Shown: one piece after another, positions 54,547 through 64,000 of the stretch
Position numbering within the stretch: the first letter of the stretch is position 1
Layout: every line of letters starts with the position of its first letter
Source: Pontibacter sp. FD36
GTDB lineage: Bacteria > Bacteroidota > Bacteroidia > Cytophagales > Hymenobacteraceae
DNA length: 64,000 bases
Direction: 5' to 3'
Assembly (NCBI RefSeq): GCF_015686655.1
Contig: NZ_JADPMP010000007.1
Span: 1 to 64,000 of the forward strand
Translations under genes and position numbers: made by a program
Notes under the pieces: model-generated
Seen by the model: only the letters and a program-made list of their open reading frames with translations
Databases searched by the model: none
What the model was told of the DNA's origin: nothing

Positions 54547-56166
54547 CTATTGGTCTTTTCGATGCTTTAACCTGATCACCATCCCTTCGTCGCCACTCAG
54601 GCTTACCCGGTCTTTCACCTCAGTTCCTTCCCTTTCTGGCAGCGTGTCTATTTCGATGGATCCCTCGAACTGGAAGTGCTCCGGGTGGAAATGACAGGTT
54701 TTGTGGCTCAGGTTCAGCAGTATCAGAAAGCGGGTGTCGGAGGTATAGCGCATATAGGCCAGCAGCGGTTTCTGGGCCTCCATCGGCTTGTAATGTCCGA
54801 TGCGCAGGGCGTCTTCTTTCTGACGGAGGTTCAACAATCGCTGGTGCAGCGCTAACATGGAGTCGTGGTCGTCGGCCTGTGCCTTTACATTCACCCGACG
54901 GTGGTTTGCTGGCAATGGCAACCAAGGCTTAGATGAGCTGAAACCGGCATTTTCGCTGTCGTCCCATTGCATGGGCGTACGCTGCGGGTCTCGGCTCAGG
55001 TTGAGCCCGGGCATGTTGAGGCCCTGTGGGTCCTGCACCTCCTCTTCGGGTATAGGTACGTCGCGCATGCCGATCTCATCTCCGTAGTAGATCGTAGGTG
55101 TGCCGCGCAGCGTGAGCAGGAGCATCGCCGCTACCCGTGCCTGGTCCTGACCAACCCTGCTGGAGATGCGTGACTGGTCGTGGTTGCCGAGTACCCAGTT
55201 TGGCCAGCCGCCTTCCGGCAGTGCAGCCTCGTACTGGTTGATGTTAGAGGCGATTTCTCCTGCATCCCAGTCAGTAGAAAGCAGTAGAAAGTTGAAGGGC
55301 AGGTGCGCTCCGTTTTTGTCAGTGCCGTAATAGGTCATGAGCTTGTGGATGGGCAGGTAGATTTCGCCGATCATCATGCGTTCGTCGTAGCTGTCGAGCA
55401 CTTTGCGCATCATGTGTACAATGTCGTGTACTTCCGGCTGGTCAGTAGAGTAGGCCGGAATGAGCTTTTCGTAAGTAGCCTGGTGCGATTTGTAGTTCGG
55501 ATTGGTGGGGTTGTCGCGTAGCTGGTCATCTTTGATCATGTGCCACATTACGTCCACCCGGAAGCCGTCTACTCCCTTGTCGAGCCAGAAGCGCATCACG
55601 TCCATCATTGCCTCCTGCACCTCCGGATTGCGCCAGTTCAGGTCGGGCTGCTCTTTCAGGAAGGCATGGTAGTAGTACTGTTGCGTCTTTTCGTCCCACT
55701 CCCAGGCACTGCCACCAAACACACTGAGCCAGTTGTTCGGCTCAGAACCGTCTTCGTTGGCGTTCTCCCAAATGTACCAGTCGCGCTTCGGATTGTCTTT
55801 GGAGGAGCGGGACTCCTTGAACCAGGGGTGTTCGTTGGAAGTATGGTTGGGCACCAGGTCGAGGATCAACTTCATACCCCGGTCGTGTACGGCCTGCAGC
55901 AGCTCGTCAAAATCCTCCATGGTCCCGAACAGCGGATGTATGCCACAGTAGTCAGAAATGTCGTAGCCAAAGTCAGCCATAGGGGAGGAGAAGATGGGAG
56001 AAATCCAGATGGCCGTCATGCCCAGTGACTTGATGTGGTCCAGTCGCTGGATGATGCCCTGCAAGTCGCCTACGCCATCGCCGTCACTGTCCTGGTACGA
56101 GCGTGGGTAGATCTGATATATTACGCCTTCCTGCCACCACAGGTATTTCTGATTCTCGTCTTTCAT
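54547..56166 (-). CDS. GH13 alpha-glucosidase (oligo-1,6-glucosidase-like)
   Basis: A 539-residue cytoplasmic enzyme (no signal peptide). Catalytic residues are Asp205 (GFRVDVMW), Glu268 (MIGEIYLP) and Asp330 (GNHDQSR). Region I is DLVPNHTS and the N-terminal YQIYPRSYQDSDGDGVGDL motif is typical of the subfamily 23/31-type exo-glucosidases. It hydrolyses short alpha-linked glucosides inside the cell. Together with the GH97 enzyme nearby it points to use of alpha-glucans. The start is ATG 56166 (MKDENQKYLWW); another ATG, 21 nt upstream, is possible. The gene upstream of it is divergent. Confidence 0.92.
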   Translation of the reverse strand: MKDENQKYLWWQEGVIYQIYPRSYQDSDGDGVGDLQGIIQRLDHIKSLGMTAIWISPIFSSPMADFGYDISDYCGIHPLFGTMEDFDELLQAVHDRGMKLILDLVPNHTSNEHPWFKESRSSKDNPKRDWYIWENANEDGSEPNNWLSVFGGSAWEWDEKTQQYYYHAFLKEQPDLNWRNPEVQEAMMDVMRFWLDKGVDGFRVDVMWHMIKDDQLRDNPTNPNYKSHQATYEKLIPAYSTDQPEVHDIVHMMRKVLDSYDERMMIGEIYLPIHKLMTYYGTDKNGAHLPFNFLLLSTDWDAGEIASNINQYEAALPEGGWPNWVLGNHDQSRISSRVGQDQARVAAMLLLTLRGTPTIYYGDEIGMRDVPIPEEEVQDPQGLNMPGLNLSRDPQRTPMQWDDSENAGFSSSKPWLPLPANHRRVNVKAQADDHDSMLALHQRLLNLRQKEDALRIGHYKPMEAQKPLLAYMRYTSDTRFLILLNLSHKTCHFHPEHFQFEGSIEIDTLPEREGTEVKDRVSLSGDEGMVIRLKHRKDQ

Positions 56167-56308
56167 TCTTGTAGGTTTGTTCTGCAATTCGGCCTGATGC
56201 CGGTCATATTATATTAATGATTCATGTACGGGAGAATGCGCCGGGAGATATAGATGTACCTCAACCAGAGGATAAAGCCTGCGTTATAATGATTTGATGT
56301 AGGCAATT

Positions 56309-56539
56309 ATGGAGTACAGTTTTTCATCATTCTTCACAGGCTTGGGTTTGATCGGTATACTGATCAGTATCGTGCTATTAGTGTTTGTGGTGTGGAGTGT
56401 GATCTGGTCTTACAACGATGCCCGCCGAAGAGGGAAATCACCCTGGTTGGTGGCCCTGATGGTCCTGTTCATGGTTTGGCCAATAGGGCTGATCGTTTGG
56501 TTGTTGCTCCGGCCGCAAAATAAAGAGCAGCAGGTATAA
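56309..56539 (+). CDS. Small two-helix membrane protein (PLDc_N-like)
   Basis: A 76-residue inner-membrane protein with a first helix (LGLIGILISIVLLVFVVWSVIW), a basic loop YNDARRRGKSPW and a second helix (LVALMVLFMVWPIGLIVWLLL), ending in RPQNKEQQV. The ARRRGKSP..PIGLIVWLLLRP pattern resembles the PLDc_N-type domain found as a short stand-alone protein. The function is unknown. The stop codon is 1 bp from the end of the convergent GNAT gene. Confidence 0.6.
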   Translation: MEYSFSSFFTGLGLIGILISIVLLVFVVWSVIWSYNDARRRGKSPWLVALMVLFMVWPIGLIVWLLLRPQNKEQQV

Positions 56540-56540
56540 G

Positions 56541-56819
56541 TTACTCCCAACACACAATGTCGTTGTATTCTTTGTGTCGCTTCACATAGGCTTCGACAAC
56601 GGGGCAGGAGGGTACAATCTGGCATTTGCACTCCCTGGCATGTTCTAGTCCTTCCTTTACCAGCTTGTCGGCTATACCTTGCCCACGATGGGTTTCGGGC
56701 ACATAGGTATGGTCAAAGTCCATATGTCCCTGATCGGTGATGGAATAAGTAAGCTCAGCCTCACCTCCTTCGAGGATAATATAAAAGCGGGTGTCTTCTT
56801 CGTCGTGAATGATTTCCAT
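56541..56819 (-). CDS. GNAT-family N-acetyltransferase (YjdJ/Gcn5-related small type)
   Basis: A 92-residue acetyltransferase-like protein with core segments YVPETHRGQGIADKLVKEGLEHAR (acetyl-CoA loop R/Q-x-x-G-x-A) and IVPSCPVVEAYVKRHKEYNDIV. This matches the short N-acetyltransferase class of about 90 residues. The substrate is unknown. The start at 56819 (MEIIHDEEDTRFYI) is preferred; a longer frame from 56915 would put unrelated residues first. It is convergent with the 76-aa membrane protein. Confidence 0.82.
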   Translation of the reverse strand: MEIIHDEEDTRFYIILEGGEAELTYSITDQGHMDFDHTYVPETHRGQGIADKLVKEGLEHARECKCQIVPSCPVVEAYVKRHKEYNDIVCWE

Positions 56820-56928
56820 GGGAATATAGTAGTATTTGGAACAGGTATACGGCTTGTGGGAGAAGGTGTTAGTAAGCCAGCCTCGCGATAAAGCGATTTT
56901 TAATGTAATTTGCATGCATCATCCATAA

Positions 56929-59160
<2,232 letters not shown>

Positions 59161-59180
59161 GCTCCTTCAGCTGATACTAT

Positions 59181-59218
59181 AAAAAAAGCGCCGTGCAGGA
59201 ATGTACGGCGCTTTTTTT
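59181..59218 (+). terminator. Terminator of the GH97 gene
   Basis: AAAAAAAGCGCCGT / ACGGCGCTTTTTTT is a 14-bp perfect stem with a 10-nt loop and a T run. It is 20 bp past the stop. Confidence 0.88.
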
Positions 59219-59288
59219 GGCTATAATCGAATTATTTTAAGGTATAGTTTGTATCTTATTGATATGTAAACTTTTAGCCTTTTTACTT

Positions 59289-59483
59289 ATGAACCCAGAC
59301 GAATTTGAAGAAAATTATACCCAAATCCTTCATACGCTTTTAAAAGCCTTCGCAAACAGCTCCGAAGTCGAGCCCGAAAAGTTTTATAATCTGGCCGACT
59401 CCATAGAAAAGCTGCGCGATAACAGCCCTGCACTTTACGACGCTATCAAATCTTTAGAAGACGAACAACGCGAAGCCGCTTAA
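59289..59483 (+). CDS. Small acidic protein of unknown function
   Basis: A 64-residue acidic, helical protein (MNPDEFEENYTQILHTLLKAFAN...SPALYDAIKSLEDEQREAA). It has no signal peptide. I recognise no family. The leader is AT-rich and the codon choice fits the surrounding AT-richer region. An alternative ATG at 59259 would add ten hydrophobic residues (MICKLLAFLL), which seems less likely. The coding status is reasonable but unproven. Confidence 0.5.
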   Translation: MNPDEFEENYTQILHTLLKAFANSSEVEPEKFYNLADSIEKLRDNSPALYDAIKSLEDEQREAA

Positions 59484-59531
59484 TTTTAAACAAGCTGACA
59501 GTGCTGTAATGATCTTAATTGAAGAAGGTTA

Positions 59532-62500
59532 TTACAGTACCGTCAGTTTCTTGGTGACTAAACCGCGTTCCGTCTGTATTTGCAGGAAGTAGAGCCCGGC
59601 TTTGGCAGTGGGCAGGCTGATCTCCACCGCTTCGGGCCTCGGTCCGGTGATGCGGGTCTGGTGCAGGCGCTTGCCAACGGCATCGTATACCTCCATCAGC
59701 TGCACGTCAAAGTCGGCGTGGCGGAGGCTCACGGTGAACTGGCCCGAGTTCGGGTTGGGGTATACCTGGATCGCTTCAGCTGCAGGCAATTCTTCCACCA
59801 CGAAATCCGCGCTGCTGTGGGCCTGTCCGCCGTAGCCGGTTATCTGCACCCTACCGGTGGTGGCCCCGCGCGGCACCCTTACCCTGTAGCTGTCGCCTAA
59901 GGCCTCCAGCACCAGCGCCTCCCGTCCGTTGAAGGTGATCTTGTCCTGCTGGCCCATGACGCCGAAGTGCGCGCCGGTGATCTCCACCACCGTGCCCACC
60001 GCGCCCGAGGCCGGCTGCATGGCCGTGAACCTAGGTCCCGGTATCACCTCGAAGGCGGTGCCTGCCGTGGCCTTCCCGCCAGGCGTTTCCAGGGTGATGA
60101 AGCCGGAGGCGGCCTGCTCGGGCACGCGCACCGTCAGCTGCCGCGGGCTGGCCTCCAGCACCTGGGCCTGTGCCTGCCCAAATCTTACGATGTTCCTGGT
60201 TTTGTCCGCGGCGAAGTTAACGCCCGTGATTGCCAGGCTCGCCCCCACGATGTCGGTCTCTTTGCTCAGGGCCGTGATCACCGGCGCGTACCACACGGTG
60301 TAGGCTGAGCTACTCACCGCCTCGCCGCCCTTGGTGCTGATCGCAAAGCTACCCGTTGCGGCATTCTCAGGCACCCGCACCGTTACCGCGTTGCCTGCTT
60401 GCTCGATGATCTCGCAGCGCAGCTCGCCCAGCGTGATGGATTCGATCAATTCCAATTGCAGGTGCTCGCCTGAGAGGGTCACCGTCTGGCCCACCATGCC
60501 CTCAACTGGGCTGAAGGAGGCGAGCACCGGCGGCTGGTAGACCTGGAACTTAGTTGTGGAGGTCACGCCTCCGTCTGGGGTGATGACTTTCAGGGCACCC
60601 GTGGTGGCGCCTGTCGGCACGAGCACTTTCAGCTCGGTGGCTGTGGCGCTGACCACGGTGGCGGCCCTGCCGTTCAGGTATACCTTGTTGTCGCCAGATT
60701 TAGCTGCAAAGCGCTGGCCGGTGATGGTAACCTCCGAGCCGAGCTTTCCGGCCTCCGGCTCAAAGGAAGCAATGCCCGGCGTGGCCAGCACGTCCTCCAG
60801 CCTCACCCGCACCGACTCGCTGATCACCGGCGGCATGTCGTAGATGCGGTTCTGGGTCACGTTCGTTCGGATGGGGGAGTTGAAGTCGAAGAAGATGTCA
60901 GCCAGGTTCTCCACCAGCGTCTTCTCCGGCAAGTCCGCCTTTGGTTTGATGCTGAAGAGGACGTAGCCGTGGCTGCCGGGCTCGTCTGCCGTGGAGTCGG
61001 GCAGCAGGATGTTGTCGAAGGTCCAGGTGAGCACTGCTCGCCCCTTGCCGCTTACCTCCACCCGGGCCGGGTGGGAGGTGGCCCCCAGCTGCAGGGTGGA
61101 GAGGTCCAGGTGCTCGGAGAGGGTGTCGACCACGACCACGCGGTAGGCCACGTCAGTGCCCGTGTTCTGGAAGCGGATCTTGTAGGTGAGCGCGGTATTG
61201 GTCGGGGTGTAGAATTCTTCCGTGCGCCCTACCGGCGTGACCAGCTTGTCGTTGGGGTCGTAGGAGTCGGTGATGGGCATGCACTCGGCGGACTGCTCGG
61301 CCTCCTCGTCGTCTGCGGGCAGCAGGTTCACCTGCCCGCGGCTGACAGAGCTAACTTCTCCGCCAGAACAGCCCTCCACGGTGACGCTCACCGAGGTGTT
61401 GTCACCGTTGCCGGATGGCTGCTCGGCCTCCAGGCGCCAGGTGTAGCCCATGGCGGGCACCCACAGCACCAGGCTGTCGCCGGCGGCCAGGCGGAACTGC
61501 TCCACGGAGGCCAGCTGCCCATCTGCGTACTTGCGGAAGAGCCCCGGGTCGGCCATGTCGGCCGTACCGGTGTTGCGCACCACGAAGCGGATCATGCCCG
61601 TCTCGGCGCTGCAGCGGCCGGTGATGGCGAGGGTCGGGGTGGGCTCGGCGGGCGTGTTGTTGGAGGGCGTGATCCAGGCGCGGGTGCACACGGTCAGGCC
61701 CCGCACCGACTCGTCGCCGCAGGTGACGATGTCCGCGACGGTGATGGTGCCCGACTGGCCCGCCGCCAGGTCACCCACGGAGAACTCGTAGGTGCCGTCC
61801 GGTAGCAGGGTGTGGGGCTTGTCGGCTGAGAGCAACCCGACCTCTTTGGGCAACTGCAGGTATACTTTGGCGTCTGCGGCGGTGGAGAAGCCGGAGTTTA
61901 AGTAGCGCACGGTGGTGGTGCTCTCAAAGCAGCGGCGACGGCGGGTGGAGGAGACGCTCACCGAAAGGTAAGGGGAGAGGACAGCGCGGTTTCCGAAGTT
62001 GATGGCATCGATGATTTCGCCTGCTCTGGTGATAGCTACATTCTTAAGTTCACCAGGCTGCGGACAGGTAGCGCTTATTTTTCTGCCAATCTGATCTGGC
62101 AGGATCGTCTGAAGTGAGTAATTGCCCGGATCAACTTTAAGTTGGTAGCTGCCATCCGCACGCGTTACCGCATAAACCGGGCCTGGCATGGCCTGCACCA
62201 CAATACCAGCAAGCGTCTGATCAGACGTATCCAGGGTACAATTACTGTTTGTGTCATGATACACAAATCCTCTAATAATGCTTTGAGGTTCCTGGTAAGT
62301 AGAAGATTGATAAATAGAAAAAGTGTTGGCATAACGACCTCCCAAAATCAGCCGGGAACCACTTCTGTTAGCCGAAACATAATCCAAACTTCTTTTCTCC
62401 TCATGCAGAAGCTCCCCTTTAGCATTAAAAATTTGAAAAAGCCCTGCAATGTTCGAGGCTACGTAGATGTTACCTTTGCCATCCAGTGCAAGATCACTGT

Positions 62501-63998
62501 CCACATCCCATGATATATAGCTGGAACTGTACTTACCAAACTCACGGATGAATTTACCGTTGGCATCAAATTGCTGAATGCGTGTTCCCTTGTAATCGAG
62601 TACATGAATAATTCCAAGCAGGTCGACAGCGACAGCCTGGGGTACCCAAAGTTGTCCTGGATTTGGACCCCAACTGCCAATTTTTGTGATGAAATTTCCC
62701 TGGGAGCTTATTTTGCGGACTACCCCGCCGTAATAGTCTGTAACATACATATTACCTGCAGCGTCATGCGCAAGGTCAGTAAAATAGTTATCCGAATTTG
62801 CATCACCAAAATCAGTGAAGCGCTGCTGAAATTGTCCTTTGCTATTAAACTTGAAGATGGCATTGCCAGAGTAAGAGTTTTTAGAACTATTGAGGACATA
62901 GATATTTCCAAAAATGTCAACGGATATGGCACTGGGAGCTAAGATGCTCATACCCGACCCTGTGTATCCAAATTCCATGACAACGTCACCCTCATGATCG
63001 AATTTAGTTATCTTACCGGAAGAGTTCAGAATGTAAATATTGCCATCTTCATCCAGTGTAATCTCCTTTGGTGACCATTTTCTCCCCCAAGCATCAAGGT
63101 ATTGCCCTTTTTTGTCATAAAGAAAAATTTGACTGTTGCCGATTTGATGACTTTGATCAACTATAAGGATATTACCTTCTTGATTAATGGCTATCAAATG
63201 ACTCGATCCTATTAAGCGTCCAGGTCCTGAATCCAGAATAGATTTACTTTCATAGATTCCGTTCGCGTCAAATACAATGAATCCTTTGTAAGCATAACCA
63301 TTTATTCGATTGTCAAATACATACACTTGCCCGGTTTTCTTGTCTACGTCAAGCTGAACCGGACCATTCAGCCTGGTACCGGCATCCTCGCTGTTACCAA
63401 ATACAAGTAACTGCTCACCCTGGGGAGAGTACTTGATGATTCTTTTATTTGGAACGTCAAGCGCGAATAAATTGTCGTGTGCATCCAGGCTAATGCTGCC
63501 GGTGACAAGCGTTATTTCCTGCAGGAAATTCCCCTCCTTGTCAAACTTTTGAATTCGTCCATTTCCGCTATCCGCTACAAAAATTTCTTCCTTTGAATTT
63601 ACTTTAATAGCATTCGGATAGTTGAACTGCCCCGGACCGCTCCCCCTTGTTCCGATCTCAAAAAGCAGCTTCCCTTCTTTGTTATATTTAGAAAGTTTTG
63701 AGACGGAATAGCTGAGTGCATATAGATTGTCTTTTGTATCAAAAGTAATTTTATAGCCATTATAGCCCCTAAAATCTATCTCGCATAAGGGATCCTTATG
63801 AATAACCTTGCCTTTAGGTGTAAACTTTTGCAACTTTTGATGAGGTAAGTAAATGTTTCCCTCGGAGTCTACTGCAATGTCCTCCTCCAGGCCTACAGTT
63901 ACCCCTACTTTTTGATAAAGATCAAAGTTGGCAATCTGGGCTCGGGAATAGGTAGTGGCGGCAAGTAAAATGACTAACAATAGTAAAGTTGTTCTCAT
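59532..63998 (-). CDS. Large secreted NHL-repeat/IPT-domain protein with T9SS signal
   Basis: A 1488-residue surface or secreted protein with signal peptide MRTTLLLLVILLAATTYSRAQ. Residues of about 30-560 are NHL-type propeller repeats (recurring LDxxGNIYV..., FNxxGQF). A small carboxypeptidase-regulatory-like unit (about 570-640) includes FVYHDTNSNCTLDTSDQ. DUF11/DUF7619-like beta domains (about 650-1070, including ALTYKIRFQNTGTD and ADIFFDFNSPIRTN) follow. Four IPT/TIG domains (about 1075-1400) precede a T9SS type A signal (VYPNPNSGQFTVSL ... GLYFLQIQTERGLVTKKLTVL). Exported through the type IX system and anchored or released; the ligand is unknown. The upstream 5' half is AT-rich, while the IPT half is GC-rich. 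Confidence 0.9.
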   Translation of the reverse strand: MRTTLLLLVILLAATTYSRAQIANFDLYQKVGVTVGLEEDIAVDSEGNIYLPHQKLQKFTPKGKVIHKDPLCEIDFRGYNGYKITFDTKDNLYALSYSVSKLSKYNKEGKLLFEIGTRGSGPGQFNYPNAIKVNSKEEIFVADSGNGRIQKFDKEGNFLQEITLVTGSISLDAHDNLFALDVPNKRIIKYSPQGEQLLVFGNSEDAGTRLNGPVQLDVDKKTGQVYVFDNRINGYAYKGFIVFDANGIYESKSILDSGPGRLIGSSHLIAINQEGNILIVDQSHQIGNSQIFLYDKKGQYLDAWGRKWSPKEITLDEDGNIYILNSSGKITKFDHEGDVVMEFGYTGSGMSILAPSAISVDIFGNIYVLNSSKNSYSGNAIFKFNSKGQFQQRFTDFGDANSDNYFTDLAHDAAGNMYVTDYYGGVVRKISSQGNFITKIGSWGPNPGQLWVPQAVAVDLLGIIHVLDYKGTRIQQFDANGKFIREFGKYSSSYISWDVDSDLALDGKGNIYVASNIAGLFQIFNAKGELLHEEKRSLDYVSANRSGSRLILGGRYANTFSIYQSSTYQEPQSIIRGFVYHDTNSNCTLDTSDQTLAGIVVQAMPGPVYAVTRADGSYQLKVDPGNYSLQTILPDQIGRKISATCPQPGELKNVAITRAGEIIDAINFGNRAVLSPYLSVSVSSTRRRRCFESTTTVRYLNSGFSTAADAKVYLQLPKEVGLLSADKPHTLLPDGTYEFSVGDLAAGQSGTITVADIVTCGDESVRGLTVCTRAWITPSNNTPAEPTPTLAITGRCSAETGMIRFVVRNTGTADMADPGLFRKYADGQLASVEQFRLAAGDSLVLWVPAMGYTWRLEAEQPSGNGDNTSVSVTVEGCSGGEVSSVSRGQVNLLPADDEEAEQSAECMPITDSYDPNDKLVTPVGRTEEFYTPTNTALTYKIRFQNTGTDVAYRVVVVDTLSEHLDLSTLQLGATSHPARVEVSGKGRAVLTWTFDNILLPDSTADEPGSHGYVLFSIKPKADLPEKTLVENLADIFFDFNSPIRTNVTQNRIYDMPPVISESVRVRLEDVLATPGIASFEPEAGKLGSEVTITGQRFAAKSGDNKVYLNGRAATVVSATATELKVLVPTGATTGALKVITPDGGVTSTTKFQVYQPPVLASFSPVEGMVGQTVTLSGEHLQLELIESITLGELRCEIIEQAGNAVTVRVPENAATGSFAISTKGGEAVSSSAYTVWYAPVITALSKETDIVGASLAITGVNFAADKTRNIVRFGQAQAQVLEASPRQLTVRVPEQAASGFITLETPGGKATAGTAFEVIPGPRFTAMQPASGAVGTVVEITGAHFGVMGQQDKITFNGREALVLEALGDSYRVRVPRGATTGRVQITGYGGQAHSSADFVVEELPAAEAIQVYPNPNSGQFTVSLRHADFDVQLMEVYDAVGKRLHQTRITGPRPEAVEISLPTAKAGLYFLQIQTERGLVTKKLTVL

Positions 63999-64000
63999 AG

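Noticed and set aside
60969..61805. Open plus-strand frame of 278 codons opposite the NHL/IPT protein
   Set aside because: Antisense shadow within the GC-rich half of the T9SS-type protein; the frame is rich in Gly/His/Val without domain features.

Overview
The window looks like a chromosomal segment from a member of the Bacteroidota, most likely Cytophagales/Hymenobacteraceae (Pontibacter-like). The evidence is the TAnnTTTG-type -7 promoter boxes, a secreted protein with a type IX secretion (T9SS) C-terminal signal, a TamB/TamL pair, a SusB-type GH97 enzyme, a CarboxypepD_reg/TonB-type receptor, and DUF2490, DUF3347 and DUF6122 proteins. The genus is an inference. I see no rRNA, tRNA, transposase, CRISPR array or replication origin.

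Layout. 0-7.2 kb: large-subunit catalase, 2H phosphoesterase, ABC-F ATPase, a small secreted protein and a DUF2490 outer-membrane-like protein. 7.3-18.6 kb: a signalling stretch with three PAS histidine kinases and one receiver protein, interrupted by a subtilisin-like lipoprotein and a 1299-residue single-chain restriction-modification enzyme. 18.7-21.1 kb: three small STAS/SpoIIAA-like paralogues plus a creatininase-family amidohydrolase; a fourth paralogue lies at 34.5 kb. 21.2-29.8 kb: MscL, GT61 glycosyltransferase, SulP transporter, methyltransferase, release factor 3, GAPDH and a metallophosphoesterase. 29.9-31.2 kb: a visibly AT-rich serine hydrolase gene. 31.2-37.2 kb: TonB-type receptor, several small unknowns, a His-rich DUF3347 lipoprotein and ArsC. 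37.2-44.7 kb: tamB-tamL. 45-47.6 kb: a nitroreductase-like protein, a YbhB/PEBP protein, a 38-aa membrane microprotein and an ACP-like protein lacking the phosphopantetheine serine. 47.6-53.9 kb: a complete tripartite RND efflux operon with its GbsR/MarR regulator. 54-59.2 kb: alpha-glucan enzymes (GH13, GH97) with small accessory genes. 59.5-64 kb: a 1488-aa NHL/IPT protein with a T9SS signal.

Strongest observations. (1) Two nearly identical 24-bp inverted-repeat sites (22 of 24 bases) lie upstream of the GbsR/MarR gene and upstream of tolC, predicting a self-regulated efflux regulon. (2) A roughly 110-bp cloverleaf-forming element sits inside that operon. (3) An undescribed STAS-like family is expanded here. 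(4) The AT content jumps in the target-recognition part of the restriction-modification enzyme, suggesting domain exchange. (5) The word GGTATA/TATACC is strongly over-represented in genes and intergenic DNA and builds long perfect hairpins at gene ends.
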